Shown: positions 1 through 8,602 of the stretch, in pieces
Layout of the letters: each line of letters opens with the position of its first letter
How positions within the stretch are numbered: position 1 is the stretch's first letter
Assembly: GCF_019219825.1 (NCBI RefSeq)
Contig: NZ_JAHUXH010000004.1
Location: 248,001 to 312,000, forward strand
From: Streptomyces sp. TRM70350
GTDB taxonomy: Bacteria; Actinomycetota; Actinomycetes; Streptomycetales; Streptomycetaceae
Length of the DNA: 64,000 nucleotides
Direction: 5' to 3'
Notes under the pieces: generated by a model
Told to the model about the DNA's origin: nothing
The model's input: the letters and a program-made list of their open reading frames with translations, nothing else
Database searches by the model: none
Made by a program: the position numbers and the translations under genes

Positions 1-74
1 CCGACCAAAGTCCCGGCACCTCAATTTCCCCTGGTCGTGGCGGTGTTGACGTACACCTGAACTCGTGACTGACT

Positions 75-557
75 GTGCGTACATCACCCACATCAGGTGA
101 ACCGACGGCACCACGGAGGTGTGCCCTGCCGTCACTCCTCCGCTATCCGACCGTCGACGAGCTGGGCGCGCGAGCCGCCCTCGTCGCCCGCCACCCCCGT
201 TCCGCACGGCTGCGCCGCATCGGCACCTCGCGCGCGGGCACGCCCCTGTGGCTGCTGTCCATCGGCCATGGCAGTCGCCAGGCCCTGGTCGTCGCCGGGC
301 CGCACGCCAACGAGCCCGTCGGTGGCGCCACCGTCCTGCTGCTGGCCGAGCGGGCCCTCGCCGACCCACACCTGACCGAGGTCGCCGACGCCACCTGGAC
401 CTGCGAACTGGTCGATCAGTGGTGCGCCGAATACCGGGATGGCTGCGGGGCCCGCTGGATCCCCGTCCCCCGCCAGGCCGAGTACCAGGCCCAGGTGGTC
501 CTCGCCGCGTGCGAACTGGCCTGGCGGAACGTGCCCAGGGCCCTCCCGTTCGGGTGA
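75..557 (+). pseudogene. M14 zinc carboxypeptidase with in-frame internal deletion
   Basis: The 160-residue product aligns at both ends with the full-length M14 carboxypeptidase at 1139-2392, but the middle is missing. The N-terminal part (LRYPTVDEL through GPHANEPVGG, with the first HxxE zinc motif) runs to about residue 106. It then joins directly to the C-terminal part (GARWIPVPRQAEYQAQVV, matching ARWVPLEHQVEHQARTVF in the paralogue). About 270 residues are lost, including the third zinc ligand His and the catalytic Glu, so peptidase activity is not expected. The frame stays open across the junction. A GTG at 75 opens the frame, but GGAGG at 115-119 lies 6 nt before an in-frame CTG at 126, and translation from there gives a start matching the paralogue. 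A short zinc-binding fragment could still be made, but a relic is more likely. Confidence 0.75.
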
Positions 558-599
558 GTCGGGCTGGGGTCGGGAGCCCGTCGTGCCGATGCATCGGGA

Positions 600-1019
600 A
601 TGACGTACACCCTCTCGACGAAAGCCGTACGGGGCGGTCTGCTGGCGGCGGCCGCCCTCCTCGCCATCGGTGCCGCACCAGCGCGGGCGACGGTCCAGGA
701 GTCCCGCACGAGCGACTGGCTCTACCTCTCGGTCACCCGGGGCGACGCCCGGTCCAGCGACACGCGGGACGCCCTGCTGCTGTGCGACCCGCCCTTGGGG
801 CACTGGCGGGCCGCCGAGGCCTGCGCCCAGCTCGACGCCGTGGGCGGCGACATTCGTCGCATGCCGCTGGAGCACGCTTACTGCCCGATGGTCTATGCGC
901 CGGTGACCGTCCACGCGCGCGGGCAGTGGCGTGGGCAGCCGGTCGACTACCGGCAGACGTTCTCGAACGACTGTGAGATGGGGGCGCGGACGGGGGCGGT
1001 GTTCGCGTTGGACGGCTGA
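600..1019 (+). CDS. Subtilisin inhibitor-like (SSI family) secreted protease inhibitor
   Basis: The 139-residue protein has a signal peptide (about residues 1-30, AAPARA before the mature chain) and one SSI domain. SSI proteins are extracellular standard-mechanism inhibitors of subtilisin-like serine proteases. The four conserved cysteines are present (C62, C75, C95, C125), enough for the two family disulfides. The reactive loop reads CPMVYAP, with P1 Met97 and P1' Val98, as in classical SSI (CPMVYDP). The C-terminal FSNDCEM and the final VFA also match the family. The ATG at 600 has only a weak ribosome site. It lies between two M14 carboxypeptidase genes, one broken, so it may be a remnant of a proteolysis-related cluster; that is inference. 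Confidence 0.9.
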   Translation: MTYTLSTKAVRGGLLAAAALLAIGAAPARATVQESRTSDWLYLSVTRGDARSSDTRDALLLCDPPLGHWRAAEACAQLDAVGGDIRRMPLEHAYCPMVYAPVTVHARGQWRGQPVDYRQTFSNDCEMGARTGAVFALDG

Positions 1020-1076
1020 GGGCTGAGGGCTGAGGGCTGAGGGCTGACGGCTGTTGGTTGGTGGCTGTTGGTTGGC
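1014..1076. repeat. Heptanucleotide tandem repeat between convergent genes
   Basis: Four perfect copies of GGCTGAG (1014-1041) are followed by five diverged heptamers (GGCTGAC, GGCTGTT, GGTTGGT, GGCTGTT, GGTTGGC), giving about nine 7-bp units. The first unit contains the stop codon of the SSI gene, so the array begins exactly at the gene end. It occupies the gap between the SSI gene and the convergent M14 gene. Confidence 0.85.
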
Positions 1077-1096
1077 GGTTTCTTTGCGGGTGGCGG

Positions 1097-1108
1097 CACG
1101 CGCGCGTG
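1097..1108. repeat. 12-bp palindrome CACGCGCGCGTG, copy 1
   Basis: Perfect self-complementary CACGCGCGCGTG, 31 nt past the stop of the minus-strand M14 gene. Identical copies occur at 2879-2890 and 5351-5362, each close to the 3' end of a minus-strand gene. It could form a 4-bp stem with a CGCG loop or be a protein site; the function is unknown. Confidence 0.5.
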
Positions 1109-1138
1109 GAGGGTGGCTCCATGCGCGGGTCGCTGGAG

Positions 1139-2392
1139 TCACGCCGACTGGTCGCGCGCGTGGAGGGCTGCCGCGAAGACGGTGCGGGCCTGGTGCTCGA
1201 CCTGGTGTTCCAGGGGCACCCAGCGGGCGCGGAAGCGGTCGGCGAAGGCCTCGCTCCAGGTCGCGACGAGCCGTTCGAGGCGCGGGGCCGCCCGGTCGTC
1301 GGTCTCATGAAGGACCCGCAACAGCATCGCCGCCGCCCGCAGGGGCAGGCGGCGGGCGAAGGCGTCGACGCTCCCGACGTACGCCATCGTGTGCCCGGCG
1401 GGCGGCGTGTACGTCCAGTCGGCGGCCAGCCCCGGCACCAGCTCCAGCGCCCATCTGGCGGCCCGCAGCAGGGGGCCGTCGACGCCGTCCAGGCGCGGTG
1501 ACGCGTCGGACAGCACCCGCTCCACCTGGAGCGTGTCCCGCAGCAGCCGACCCGCCAGGCGCCGCATCGCCGCGGCCGGCGCCGGATGCGGGGCCGGGTC
1601 GTCGACCAGGTCGCTCGCCCACATCGGCACTTCCACGACCGCCGTCAGGCCGCCGTACCGGTGCACGTGGTACCAGGTGCTGTGCCGGGCGTCGTCCGCG
1701 GGCAGGCTCGGGTACGCCAGACCCGCACCGGCGGCCGGCATCACATGCACCCCGGGGCCGGTCGTGGGCCAGCCCGCGGCGTCCGACGCCCCGGTCTCCA
1801 CGGGTATGTGCAGCTCCGCCGCGGACTTGGCGAACGGCTCGGCCAGGCCGGGTATCTCCTTGGTCAACTGCACCCAGCTGCCGCCCAGGTCGGTTCCGTG
1901 CAGGGTCACCTGGAGGTAGGGGCGCAGCTCGTCGATGACCCCGGTCAGGGCCAGCGTCTCGGGCGGCAGCCGGTCCGGCGGCAGCACGGCGGGCGACCAC
2001 TCCGGCTGCTCCGGGCCGGCGGGCCGGAAGAACCCGAGGTGGTAGTCGAGCAGGCTGCGCGGCGCCGGGGTGACGTGCAGGCTCGCGCCGTCCGGGTCGG
2101 CGCACAGCAGGAAGTGCCACGATATGCCGGACCGCAACTGCCGCTCGTGCACCACCCGTTCGGCGACCGTGAGCAGCGTCGAACCCCCGGTCGGTTCGTT
2201 CGCGTGGGCGCCCGCGACGACCAGGACGGCGCGCCGGGCGCGCCCCACGGACAGCAGATGCAGCGGCCGGCCCGCGCGGGAGACGCCGATCTGCCGGAGG
2301 GCACACAAGCCGGGATGCTGCGCGGCCAACGCCCGGGCGGACGCCACGATTTCGGTCACGGTGGGGTAGCGCAGCTCCGGCAGGAGACTCAC
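1139..2392 (-). CDS. M14 family zinc carboxypeptidase
   Basis: This is a metallo-carboxypeptidase-like protein of about 417 residues counted from a GTG start at 2392. The HANEP motif supplies the first two zinc ligands (HxxE), TLHGTD about 100 residues later supplies the third His, and a Glu in AVVEVP fits the catalytic glutamate. A longer frame opens at 2434, but the GTG at 2392 (VSLLPELRYP) matches the start of the deleted paralogue at 75-557. I see no clear signal peptide, so it is probably cytoplasmic. It lies downstream of treY on the same strand after a 435-bp gap. The substrate is unknown: M14 members of this type act on peptides or peptidoglycan fragments. Confidence 0.8.
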   Translation of the reverse strand: MSLLPELRYPTVTEIVASARALAAQHPGLCALRQIGVSRAGRPLHLLSVGRARRAVLVVAGAHANEPTGGSTLLTVAERVVHERQLRSGISWHFLLCADPDGASLHVTPAPRSLLDYHLGFFRPAGPEQPEWSPAVLPPDRLPPETLALTGVIDELRPYLQVTLHGTDLGGSWVQLTKEIPGLAEPFAKSAAELHIPVETGASDAAGWPTTGPGVHVMPAAGAGLAYPSLPADDARHSTWYHVHRYGGLTAVVEVPMWASDLVDDPAPHPAPAAAMRRLAGRLLRDTLQVERVLSDASPRLDGVDGPLLRAARWALELVPGLAADWTYTPPAGHTMAYVGSVDAFARRLPLRAAAMLLRVLHETDDRAAPRLERLVATWSEAFADRFRARWVPLEHQVEHQARTVFAAALHARDQSA

Positions 2393-2827
2393 CCCCGACT
2401 CGTTCCGCCCGGCTTCGCACCCGCAGTACCGCACGGTCTCCGTGCGGTGTCAAGGAGATGGCGGGGGAGCCTCCAGGGGGCGCCCGGATGCACGCACCGC
2501 CGCGCGGAAGCGTGTTCACGCCAGGCGGTGGCGTACGCGCCCCGCCCCCGGGGCCTGCTCCGGACCGGACTCCGCCCTCGGCGACCGACCCGCCGCCACT
2601 GACACCGGCCTGGCGGCCACCCTGGGGGTGACCGCACCGGGCCGACTCCCCCTCGGCACTGGTCCGGCGGCCCGCGCGCGACGGCTCTTGCCGTCGGCCG
2701 CGACTCGGGCAGCCCCGCCCCCGGCCATCAGCCCCCAACGCCCACCCCTGCCACCCACCGCACCTGAGCCGCCCGCCCCCGCCCGCCCCGGGCAGCCCCA
2801 CTCGCGACCGCCCGCGCGCTCCGCCCC
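2393..2827. other. 435-bp intergenic region, no gene seen
   Basis: This gap lies between the treY stop and the M14 start, both on the minus strand. Open frames crossing it are antisense or low-complexity and have no recognisable product. It presumably holds the M14 promoter near 2400-2480, but I see no clear motif. Confidence 0.5.
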
Positions 2828-5179
2828 TCAGCCCACCCGCTCCAGCAACCCCACCGGCAGCGGCCCGAAAAGCTCCCCCACGCGCGCGTGGCCGTTGAAC
2901 TCGCGCCCCGGAGCCAGCACATCGGTCCACCGCCCGGGCGGCAGTGGCAGGGTCGTGTCACGCCAGCCGCCCGCCTGCGCCAGCCGCAGCGACAGCCGGG
3001 TGACGGCGGCGACGACCTCGCCGGAGCGCGCGTACGCCAGGCAGTGCGCGGCCGCCGGGCCCTCGGCCGCCAGTGGCGTGTATGTCGCCGCGTCCCCGAA
3101 CACCTCGGGTCGGCGCGCCCGCAGCCGCAGCGCCGCCGCGGTCACCGCCCCCTTGGCGCCGGGATCCTCGGAGGGCGGGAGACCGACGGGTCGGCGGTTG
3201 TCCGGGTCGACCAGCGCTCGGTACTCGCCCTCCGTTCCCTGGTACAGATCCGGCACCCCGGGCATGGTCAGATGGACCAGCGCCGTGCCGAGCACATTGG
3301 CCCGGATGTGGGGCTCCAGCTCGGCGCGCAGGGCGGCCACCGGCTCCCCCGGGGCACCGCACGGGCCCGCCGTGACGAACGCCGTCACCGCCTCCTCGTA
3401 CGGCGGCTCCTGCTCCGTCCAGCTGGTGTAGAGCCCGGCCTCACGCACATGCTTCAGCAGCGCCTGCCGCACCCGGTCCGGGTCGGCCGGGCCGAGGCCG
3501 AACACCGTCTGCCAGGCCGCCCACGCCAGCTGCGCGTCCGGTACGCCCTCGCCCGTGCGGGTCACCTCGGTCAGCACGTCCGCCCAGCGCTGCGGGCACT
3601 CGGTGAGCACGGCCAACGCCGCCCGCACGTCCGCGCTGCGCTTGGTGTCGTGCGTCGACACGACGGTCCCGGTGAGCGGCCAGTCGCGCTGCACGCGCGC
3701 GCAGTACGCGTGGAACTCTGCCGCGGACAGCGCGGGGATCCCCGGGTTCCCGCCCACCTCGGTCGCCGACAGCAGCGGCACATAGCGGTAGAACGCCGTG
3801 TCCTCCACGGACTTCGCCCGCAGCGCCGACGCGGTCTGCGCGAACCGCGCCCGGAACTGAAGATGGTCCGGCGCGTCACCGTGCCGCCCCAGCACCAGCC
3901 CGCGCACGACGTCGACCGCACCGGCCTCCTCGGGGACCACGAAGGCCGCCCTGGCCTCCGCCGCGGCCTCCTCCGTGACGATCGCCGCCGCGTCCCCGGA
4001 GGCGTACGGCCGGTAGACCTCCAGCCGCACCAGCAGCTCCCGCAGCGCCGTGTGCAGCGCCCAGGGCGCGCGGTCGCGCAGCACCGGATCGGGTGACGCC
4101 GCGCACAGGCGGCTCGCCGACCGGGTCAGCCGGTCCACCTCGGCGGCCAGCTCGTGCTCCAGCACGTGGTACGCGGCCCGCCGTACCGTCGCCTCCCAGT
4201 GGCCGCCCCGGTCCGTCTGCGGGGCCGCGAACCGCCGGTACTGGCCGAGGAGTTCCCCGGCACCCGCGAGGTCCGTGAACACGCCGTCGACGTGCCGCAG
4301 GGCGTCGTAGCCCGTGGTGCCCGCGACGGGCCAGGAGACCGGCAGCTGCTCCCCGTCGGACAGGATCTTCTCCACGACCGTCCAGCGGCCGCCGGTCGCC
4401 TCGTGCAGCCGCCTGAGGTAGGCGTCGGGGTCGGCGAGTCCGTCGGGGTGGTCGATGCGCAGCCCGTCGATCACGCCGTCGTGCAGCAGCTGCAAAATCT
4501 TGGCGTGTGTCGACTCGAACACCTCGGGATCCTCCACGCGCACCCCGATGAGCTCGGAGATGCTGAAGAAACGCCGGTAGTTGAGTTCGGTGCGGGCCAG
4601 CCGCCACCACACCGGGCGGTACCACTGCGCGTCCAGCAGCTGCGGCAGGGGCAGGTCTTCGGTGCCCTCGCGCAGCGGGAACGCGTGGTCGTGGTAGCGC
4701 AGGACGTCTCCGTCGACCTCCAGGTGCCCGATCTCGGTGCCGAGCGGGTGCCCGAGCACCGGCAGCAGCATCTGGCCGCCCTGTGTCTCCCAGTCGATGT
4801 CGAACCAGCGCGCGTACGGCGACTTGGGGCCCTCCCGCAGCACCTCCCACAGGGCGCGGTTGTGGCGCGGCACCATCGCCATGTGGTTCGGCACGATGTC
4901 CAGCACCAGGCCCAGACCGTGCTCCCGCGCGGTGTTCGCGAGCGCCCGCAGCCCGTCCTCGCCGCCCAGTTCCGCACGCACACGCGCGTGGTCCACGACG
5001 TCGTAGCCGTGCAGCGAGCCCGGCACGGCCTCCAGGACGGGGGACAGATGCAGATGCGAGACGCCGAGCGAGGCCAGATACGGCACGGCCGCCGCCGCGG
5101 CCCCGAACGGGAACTCGGGCTGCAACTGCAGCCGGTACGTGGCCGTGGGCACCACCGGGTCAGGACGCTGAGGTGTCAT
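2828..5179 (-). CDS. treY: Malto-oligosyltrehalose synthase (TreY)
   Basis: The 783-residue GH13-family enzyme converts the reducing-end alpha-1,4 bond of maltodextrins to the alpha,alpha-1,1 bond of trehalose; TreZ then normally releases trehalose. The length fits the family. The N-terminus (PTATYRLQL, then a YLASLGVSHLHLSPVL strand) is typical of TreY. GLRIDHPDGL carries the nucleophile Asp243, VEKILSDGE carries the acid/base Glu270, and STHDTKRSADVRAA supplies the conserved HD and the TreY signature. The protein should be cytoplasmic. It lies 203 bp downstream of glgX on the same strand, so the two probably work together on glycogen. No treZ is present in the window. The 3' end contains a copy of the CACGCGCGCGTG palindrome. 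Confidence 0.95.
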   Translation of the reverse strand: MTPQRPDPVVPTATYRLQLQPEFPFGAAAAAVPYLASLGVSHLHLSPVLEAVPGSLHGYDVVDHARVRAELGGEDGLRALANTAREHGLGLVLDIVPNHMAMVPRHNRALWEVLREGPKSPYARWFDIDWETQGGQMLLPVLGHPLGTEIGHLEVDGDVLRYHDHAFPLREGTEDLPLPQLLDAQWYRPVWWRLARTELNYRRFFSISELIGVRVEDPEVFESTHAKILQLLHDGVIDGLRIDHPDGLADPDAYLRRLHEATGGRWTVVEKILSDGEQLPVSWPVAGTTGYDALRHVDGVFTDLAGAGELLGQYRRFAAPQTDRGGHWEATVRRAAYHVLEHELAAEVDRLTRSASRLCAASPDPVLRDRAPWALHTALRELLVRLEVYRPYASGDAAAIVTEEAAAEARAAFVVPEEAGAVDVVRGLVLGRHGDAPDHLQFRARFAQTASALRAKSVEDTAFYRYVPLLSATEVGGNPGIPALSAAEFHAYCARVQRDWPLTGTVVSTHDTKRSADVRAALAVLTECPQRWADVLTEVTRTGEGVPDAQLAWAAWQTVFGLGPADPDRVRQALLKHVREAGLYTSWTEQEPPYEEAVTAFVTAGPCGAPGEPVAALRAELEPHIRANVLGTALVHLTMPGVPDLYQGTEGEYRALVDPDNRRPVGLPPSEDPGAKGAVTAAALRLRARRPEVFGDAATYTPLAAEGPAAAHCLAYARSGEVVAAVTRLSLRLAQAGGWRDTTLPLPPGRWTDVLAPGREFNGHARVGELFGPLPVGLLERVG
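2879..2890. repeat. 12-bp palindrome CACGCGCGCGTG, copy 2
   Basis: Identical to the copies at 1097 and 5351. This one lies inside the last 65 bp of treY coding sequence, so it is also constrained by codons. Confidence 0.45.
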
Positions 5180-5350
5180 GGAAAGCTACGTACCCGCCCC
5201 GCCGGGTTTCGTGTCATCGTCCCCCGCAGGCGGGGCCGGTGTACGCCGCCATGGGAGTGATGAGCGCCGCGGGGGCCTCTCCATGGGCTGCCGCCGTCGC
5301 CTGGACGGTGCGCCCGGCGGCGTACCACCGGACGCACCGAGAACACCTCC

Positions 5351-5362
5351 CACGCGCGCGTG
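5351..5362. repeat. 12-bp palindrome CACGCGCGCGTG, copy 3
   Basis: Identical to the copies at 1097 and 2879. It sits 21 nt past the glgX stop in the glgX-treY gap (5180-5382), where a weak terminator or a treY control site could lie. I see nothing else in that gap. Confidence 0.5.
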
Positions 5363-5382
5363 CCCGACAGCGGCACCCGCGG

Positions 5383-7491
5383 CTAGTCGGGCCGCTGCAA
5401 CACCGTCAGGCTCCGGTCCACCAGCGTCAGCCGGTCCCCGGCCGCCACCTTCGTACCCGTGCCCGGCGGGACGCCCTCGGGCCGGGCGGTGTCGACGACG
5501 AGCTGCCACTGCCGTCCGTGGTCGACCGGCACCACGAAGTCCAGTGCCTTGGGCGAGGCGTTGAACATCAGCAGGAACGAGTCGTCGGTGATCCGCTCCC
5601 CGCGCGGCCCCGGCTCGGAGATGGCGTTGCCGTTGAGGAACACCGTCAGCGCCGATGCCTGCGCCGACTCCCAGTCCCGTTGGGTCATCTCCTTGCCCTC
5701 GGGGGTGAACCAGGCGATGTCGGACAGCTCGTCGTGCGTGCCCTCCACCGGCCGCCCGTGGAAGAAGCGCCGCCTGCGCAGCACGGGATGGTCCTTGCGC
5801 AGCCACACCATCGCGCGCGTGAAGTCCAGCAGATCGCTGCCGTCCTGCGGCCACTGCACCCAGGACAGCTCACTGTCCTGGCAGTAGGCGTTGTTGTTGC
5901 CGCGCTGGGTGCGCGCGAACTCGTCGCCGTGGCTGATCATCGGCACGCCCTGGGACAGCATCAGCGTGGCGATGAAGTTCCGCATCTGCCGGGCCCGCAG
6001 CTCCAGCACGGCCGGGTCGTCGGTCTCGCCCTCCGCGCCGCAGTTCCAGGACCGGTTGTGACTCTCGCCGTCGCGGTTGTCCTCTCCGTTGGCCTCGTTG
6101 TGCTTGTGGTTGTACGACACCAGATCGTGCAGCGTGAAGCCGTCGTGGCAGGTCACGAAGTTGATGGAGGCGAGCGGCCGGCGCCCGTCGTCCTGGTACA
6201 GGTCGGACGAGCCGGTCAGCCGGGAGGCGAACTCCGCCAGCGTGCGCGGTTCGCCCCGCCACAGGTCCCGTACCGTGTCCCGGTACTTGCCATTCCACTC
6301 GGTCCACAGCGGCGGGAAGTTGCCCACCTGGTAGCCGCCCTCGCCCACGTCCCAGGGCTCGGCGATCAGCTTCACCTGGGACACCACCGGGTCCTGCTGC
6401 ACCAGGTCGAAGAACGACGACAGCCGGTCCACCTCGTGGAACTGCCGCGCCAGCGTGGCCGCGAGGTCGAAGCGGAAGCCGTCGACATGCATCTCGGTGA
6501 CCCAGTACCGCAGCGAGTCCATGATCAGCTGAAGGACGTGCGGGGACCGCATGAGCAGGGAGTTCCCGGTCCCGGTCGTGTCCATGTAGTACCGGGGGTC
6601 GTCCGCCAGGCGGTAGTACGACGGGTTGTCCAGGCCCCGGAAGGACAGCGTCGGGCCCAGATGGTTGCCCTCGGCGGTGTGGTTGTAGACGACGTCCAGG
6701 ATCACCTCGATCCCGGCCTCGTGCAGCGCCCGCACCGCCGACTTGAACTCCAGGACCTGCTGGCCGCGGTCGCCCCAGGACGCGTAGGTGTTGTGCGGGG
6801 CGAAGAAGCCGATGGTGTTGTAGCCCCAGTAGTTGCTCAGGCCCATGTCCACCAGACGGTGGTCATTGACGAACTGGTGTACGGGCATGAGTTCCAGGGC
6901 GGTGACCCCGAGCCCGGTGAGGTGCTCGATGACCGCCGGATGGGCGAGCGCCGCGTAGGTGCCGCGCAGTTCCTCCGGCAGCCCCGGGTGGCGCATGGTC
7001 AGGCCCTTCACATGGGCCTCGTAGATCACCGTCTCGTGGTACTCGGTGCGGGGCGGCCGGTCGTCACCCCAGTCGAAGTACGGGTTCACCACGACGGACG
7101 TCATCGTGTGCGGCGCGGAGTCCAGGTCGTTGCGCTGGTCCGGTGAGCCGAACGGATAGCCGTACACCTCCTCGCCCCACGAGACCGAACCGCTGATCGC
7201 ACGCGCGTACGGGTCGAGCAGCAGCTTCGCGGAGTTGCAGCGCAGCCCGCGCTCCGGGGCGTACGGGCCGTGCACGCGGTAGCCGTACCGCTGTCCCGGC
7301 ATGACGCCCGGCAGGTACGCGTGCCGGACGAACGCGTCGCTCTCCCGCAGTTCCACCGCCGTCTCCGAGCCGTCGTCGTGCAGCAGACACAGCTCTACTC
7401 GGTCCGCGGCCTCCGTGAAGACCGCGAAGTTGGTGCCGGCGCCGTCGTACGTGGCGCCGAGCGGATATGCCTCTCCAGGCCAGACCTGCAT
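5383..7491 (-). CDS. glgX: Glycogen debranching enzyme GlgX (isoamylase type, TreX)
   Basis: This is a 702-residue GH13 debranching enzyme that hydrolyses alpha-1,6 branch points in glycogen and supplies linear maltodextrins to TreY. The N-terminal domain starts QVWPGEAYPLGATYDGAGTN and resembles a carbohydrate-binding CBM48 domain. The catalytic barrel shows MHVDGFRFDLA (nucleophile Asp), LIAEPWDVG (acid/base Glu) and VTCHDGFTLHDLV (third Asp). The start is set at ATG 7491, because GGAAGAG lies 8 nt upstream and the sequence before it does not fit the family; the frame stays open to 7605. It is divergent from the secreted-protein gene at 7674. Confidence 0.94.
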   Translation of the reverse strand: MQVWPGEAYPLGATYDGAGTNFAVFTEAADRVELCLLHDDGSETAVELRESDAFVRHAYLPGVMPGQRYGYRVHGPYAPERGLRCNSAKLLLDPYARAISGSVSWGEEVYGYPFGSPDQRNDLDSAPHTMTSVVVNPYFDWGDDRPPRTEYHETVIYEAHVKGLTMRHPGLPEELRGTYAALAHPAVIEHLTGLGVTALELMPVHQFVNDHRLVDMGLSNYWGYNTIGFFAPHNTYASWGDRGQQVLEFKSAVRALHEAGIEVILDVVYNHTAEGNHLGPTLSFRGLDNPSYYRLADDPRYYMDTTGTGNSLLMRSPHVLQLIMDSLRYWVTEMHVDGFRFDLAATLARQFHEVDRLSSFFDLVQQDPVVSQVKLIAEPWDVGEGGYQVGNFPPLWTEWNGKYRDTVRDLWRGEPRTLAEFASRLTGSSDLYQDDGRRPLASINFVTCHDGFTLHDLVSYNHKHNEANGEDNRDGESHNRSWNCGAEGETDDPAVLELRARQMRNFIATLMLSQGVPMISHGDEFARTQRGNNNAYCQDSELSWVQWPQDGSDLLDFTRAMVWLRKDHPVLRRRRFFHGRPVEGTHDELSDIAWFTPEGKEMTQRDWESAQASALTVFLNGNAISEPGPRGERITDDSFLLMFNASPKALDFVVPVDHGRQWQLVVDTARPEGVPPGTGTKVAAGDRLTLVDRSLTVLQRPD

Positions 7492-7673
7492 GGATACGAC
7501 TCTTCCAGGTGTGTCGCGCCGGTGGGGCCGCCTTGACCCCGAGTCTCCCCGAAAGTGAGGGAACCACCCATGACTTACTCCCCTCTTACCGGTCGACCAG
7601 TGCATACGAGGTATGCCGAACCAGTGGGGCAGACACGTACTCCCATGGAGATCAGGGGGAGTAGGGGGAGATT

Positions 7674-8495
7674 GTGCGCACCATAGTGCACCGCCATCTG
7701 GGCAAGGTGGTGGCCGGTACCGCCATCGCGGTCGCCGGGACGGCCGTGATGGTGGGAATCACCCTGCCGGGCACGGCAGGAGCGGACGACACGGCCGGGG
7801 GAACGGCCGGTGGACGCGGAGCCCAGCAGGCGGCTCGGAGCGCGGGAGAGGACCAGGCAGCCGTTCCGCCGGGTGTCGTCGAGCAGGTCCCGGCCCAGGG
7901 CGAGAAAGGCACCGGCCGCGACCCGCTCACCGAGGACGAGATGAAACGGGTCGAGCGGATCGCCCTCAACCGGCAGCTGCGCAGCTCCGGCGAGGACGTC
8001 GACGGCGACCGCGGGCCGCAGCGCCTCGGCGTCGACCTCGCGGAGCCGGAGGCCGGTGAGCTGGGCGACCCGACGGCGCCCCGGCGCGCCGAGGTGTCGT
8101 TCTACGACTACCGGGACGACACCCTCGTCACCCGGACCGTCAACCTCGACACCGGGAAGGTCGAGCGGACCGCCAGCCAGCAGGGCGTCCAGCCGCCGCT
8201 GAGCCGCGACGAGGCCACCGAGGCCGCCCGGCTGCTGATCGCCGACCCGCTGGGCGCGGGCCTCAAGGCCGACTACGAGGACGCCACCGGCAAGGAGCTC
8301 ACCTCGCCGGACCAGCTGCTGCTCAACAGCATGGTGTACCGGGCCACGCCGGGCGCCCAGCCCGCCGTACTCGACCAGTGCGGTGAGCATCGCTGCGTGC
8401 GGCTGTTCCCCAAGGTGAAGAACGGGCCGTGGATCGACGCCCGTTCCCTGGTGGTCGACCTGAGCGCCCGCACGGTGGGAGCACTCGCGGGCTGA
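7674..8495 (+). CDS. Secreted protein resembling copper amine oxidase N2/N3 domains
   Basis: The 273-residue protein has an N-terminal signal segment (residues 1-37, hydrophobic AGTAIAVAGTAVMVG). Residues 82-168 (DPLTEDEMKRVERIAL, then RRAEVSFYDYRDDTLVT and VNLDTGKVERT) match the pattern of the N2 domain of copper amine oxidases. Residues 171-273, opening with GVQPPLSRDEATEAARLL, match the N3 domain. The catalytic domain is absent, but the next gene 107 bp downstream encodes just that domain. The GTG start at 7674 has GGGGGAG 3 nt upstream, a close spacing. My reading is that this is the accessory half of a split amine oxidase. The family pattern comes from memory of the motifs, so the domain call is moderate. 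Confidence 0.7.
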   Translation: MRTIVHRHLGKVVAGTAIAVAGTAVMVGITLPGTAGADDTAGGTAGGRGAQQAARSAGEDQAAVPPGVVEQVPAQGEKGTGRDPLTEDEMKRVERIALNRQLRSSGEDVDGDRGPQRLGVDLAEPEAGELGDPTAPRRAEVSFYDYRDDTLVTRTVNLDTGKVERTASQQGVQPPLSRDEATEAARLLIADPLGAGLKADYEDATGKELTSPDQLLLNSMVYRATPGAQPAVLDQCGEHRCVRLFPKVKNGPWIDARSLVVDLSARTVGALAG

Positions 8496-8602
8496 GCCGC
8501 CCGCGCGCGGGAGCAGCCCGACACCACGCGACTTGGTCCACTTTTCCAACCCGATCCTCCAGAAGGCTCTGCTGAGCCTTCCGCAAGGGAGTCGTTTTCG
8601 CC

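Noticed and set aside
4783..7146. 787-codon plus-strand frame opposite treY and glgX
   Set aside because: His/Arg/Pro-rich antisense translation; treY and glgX are certain.
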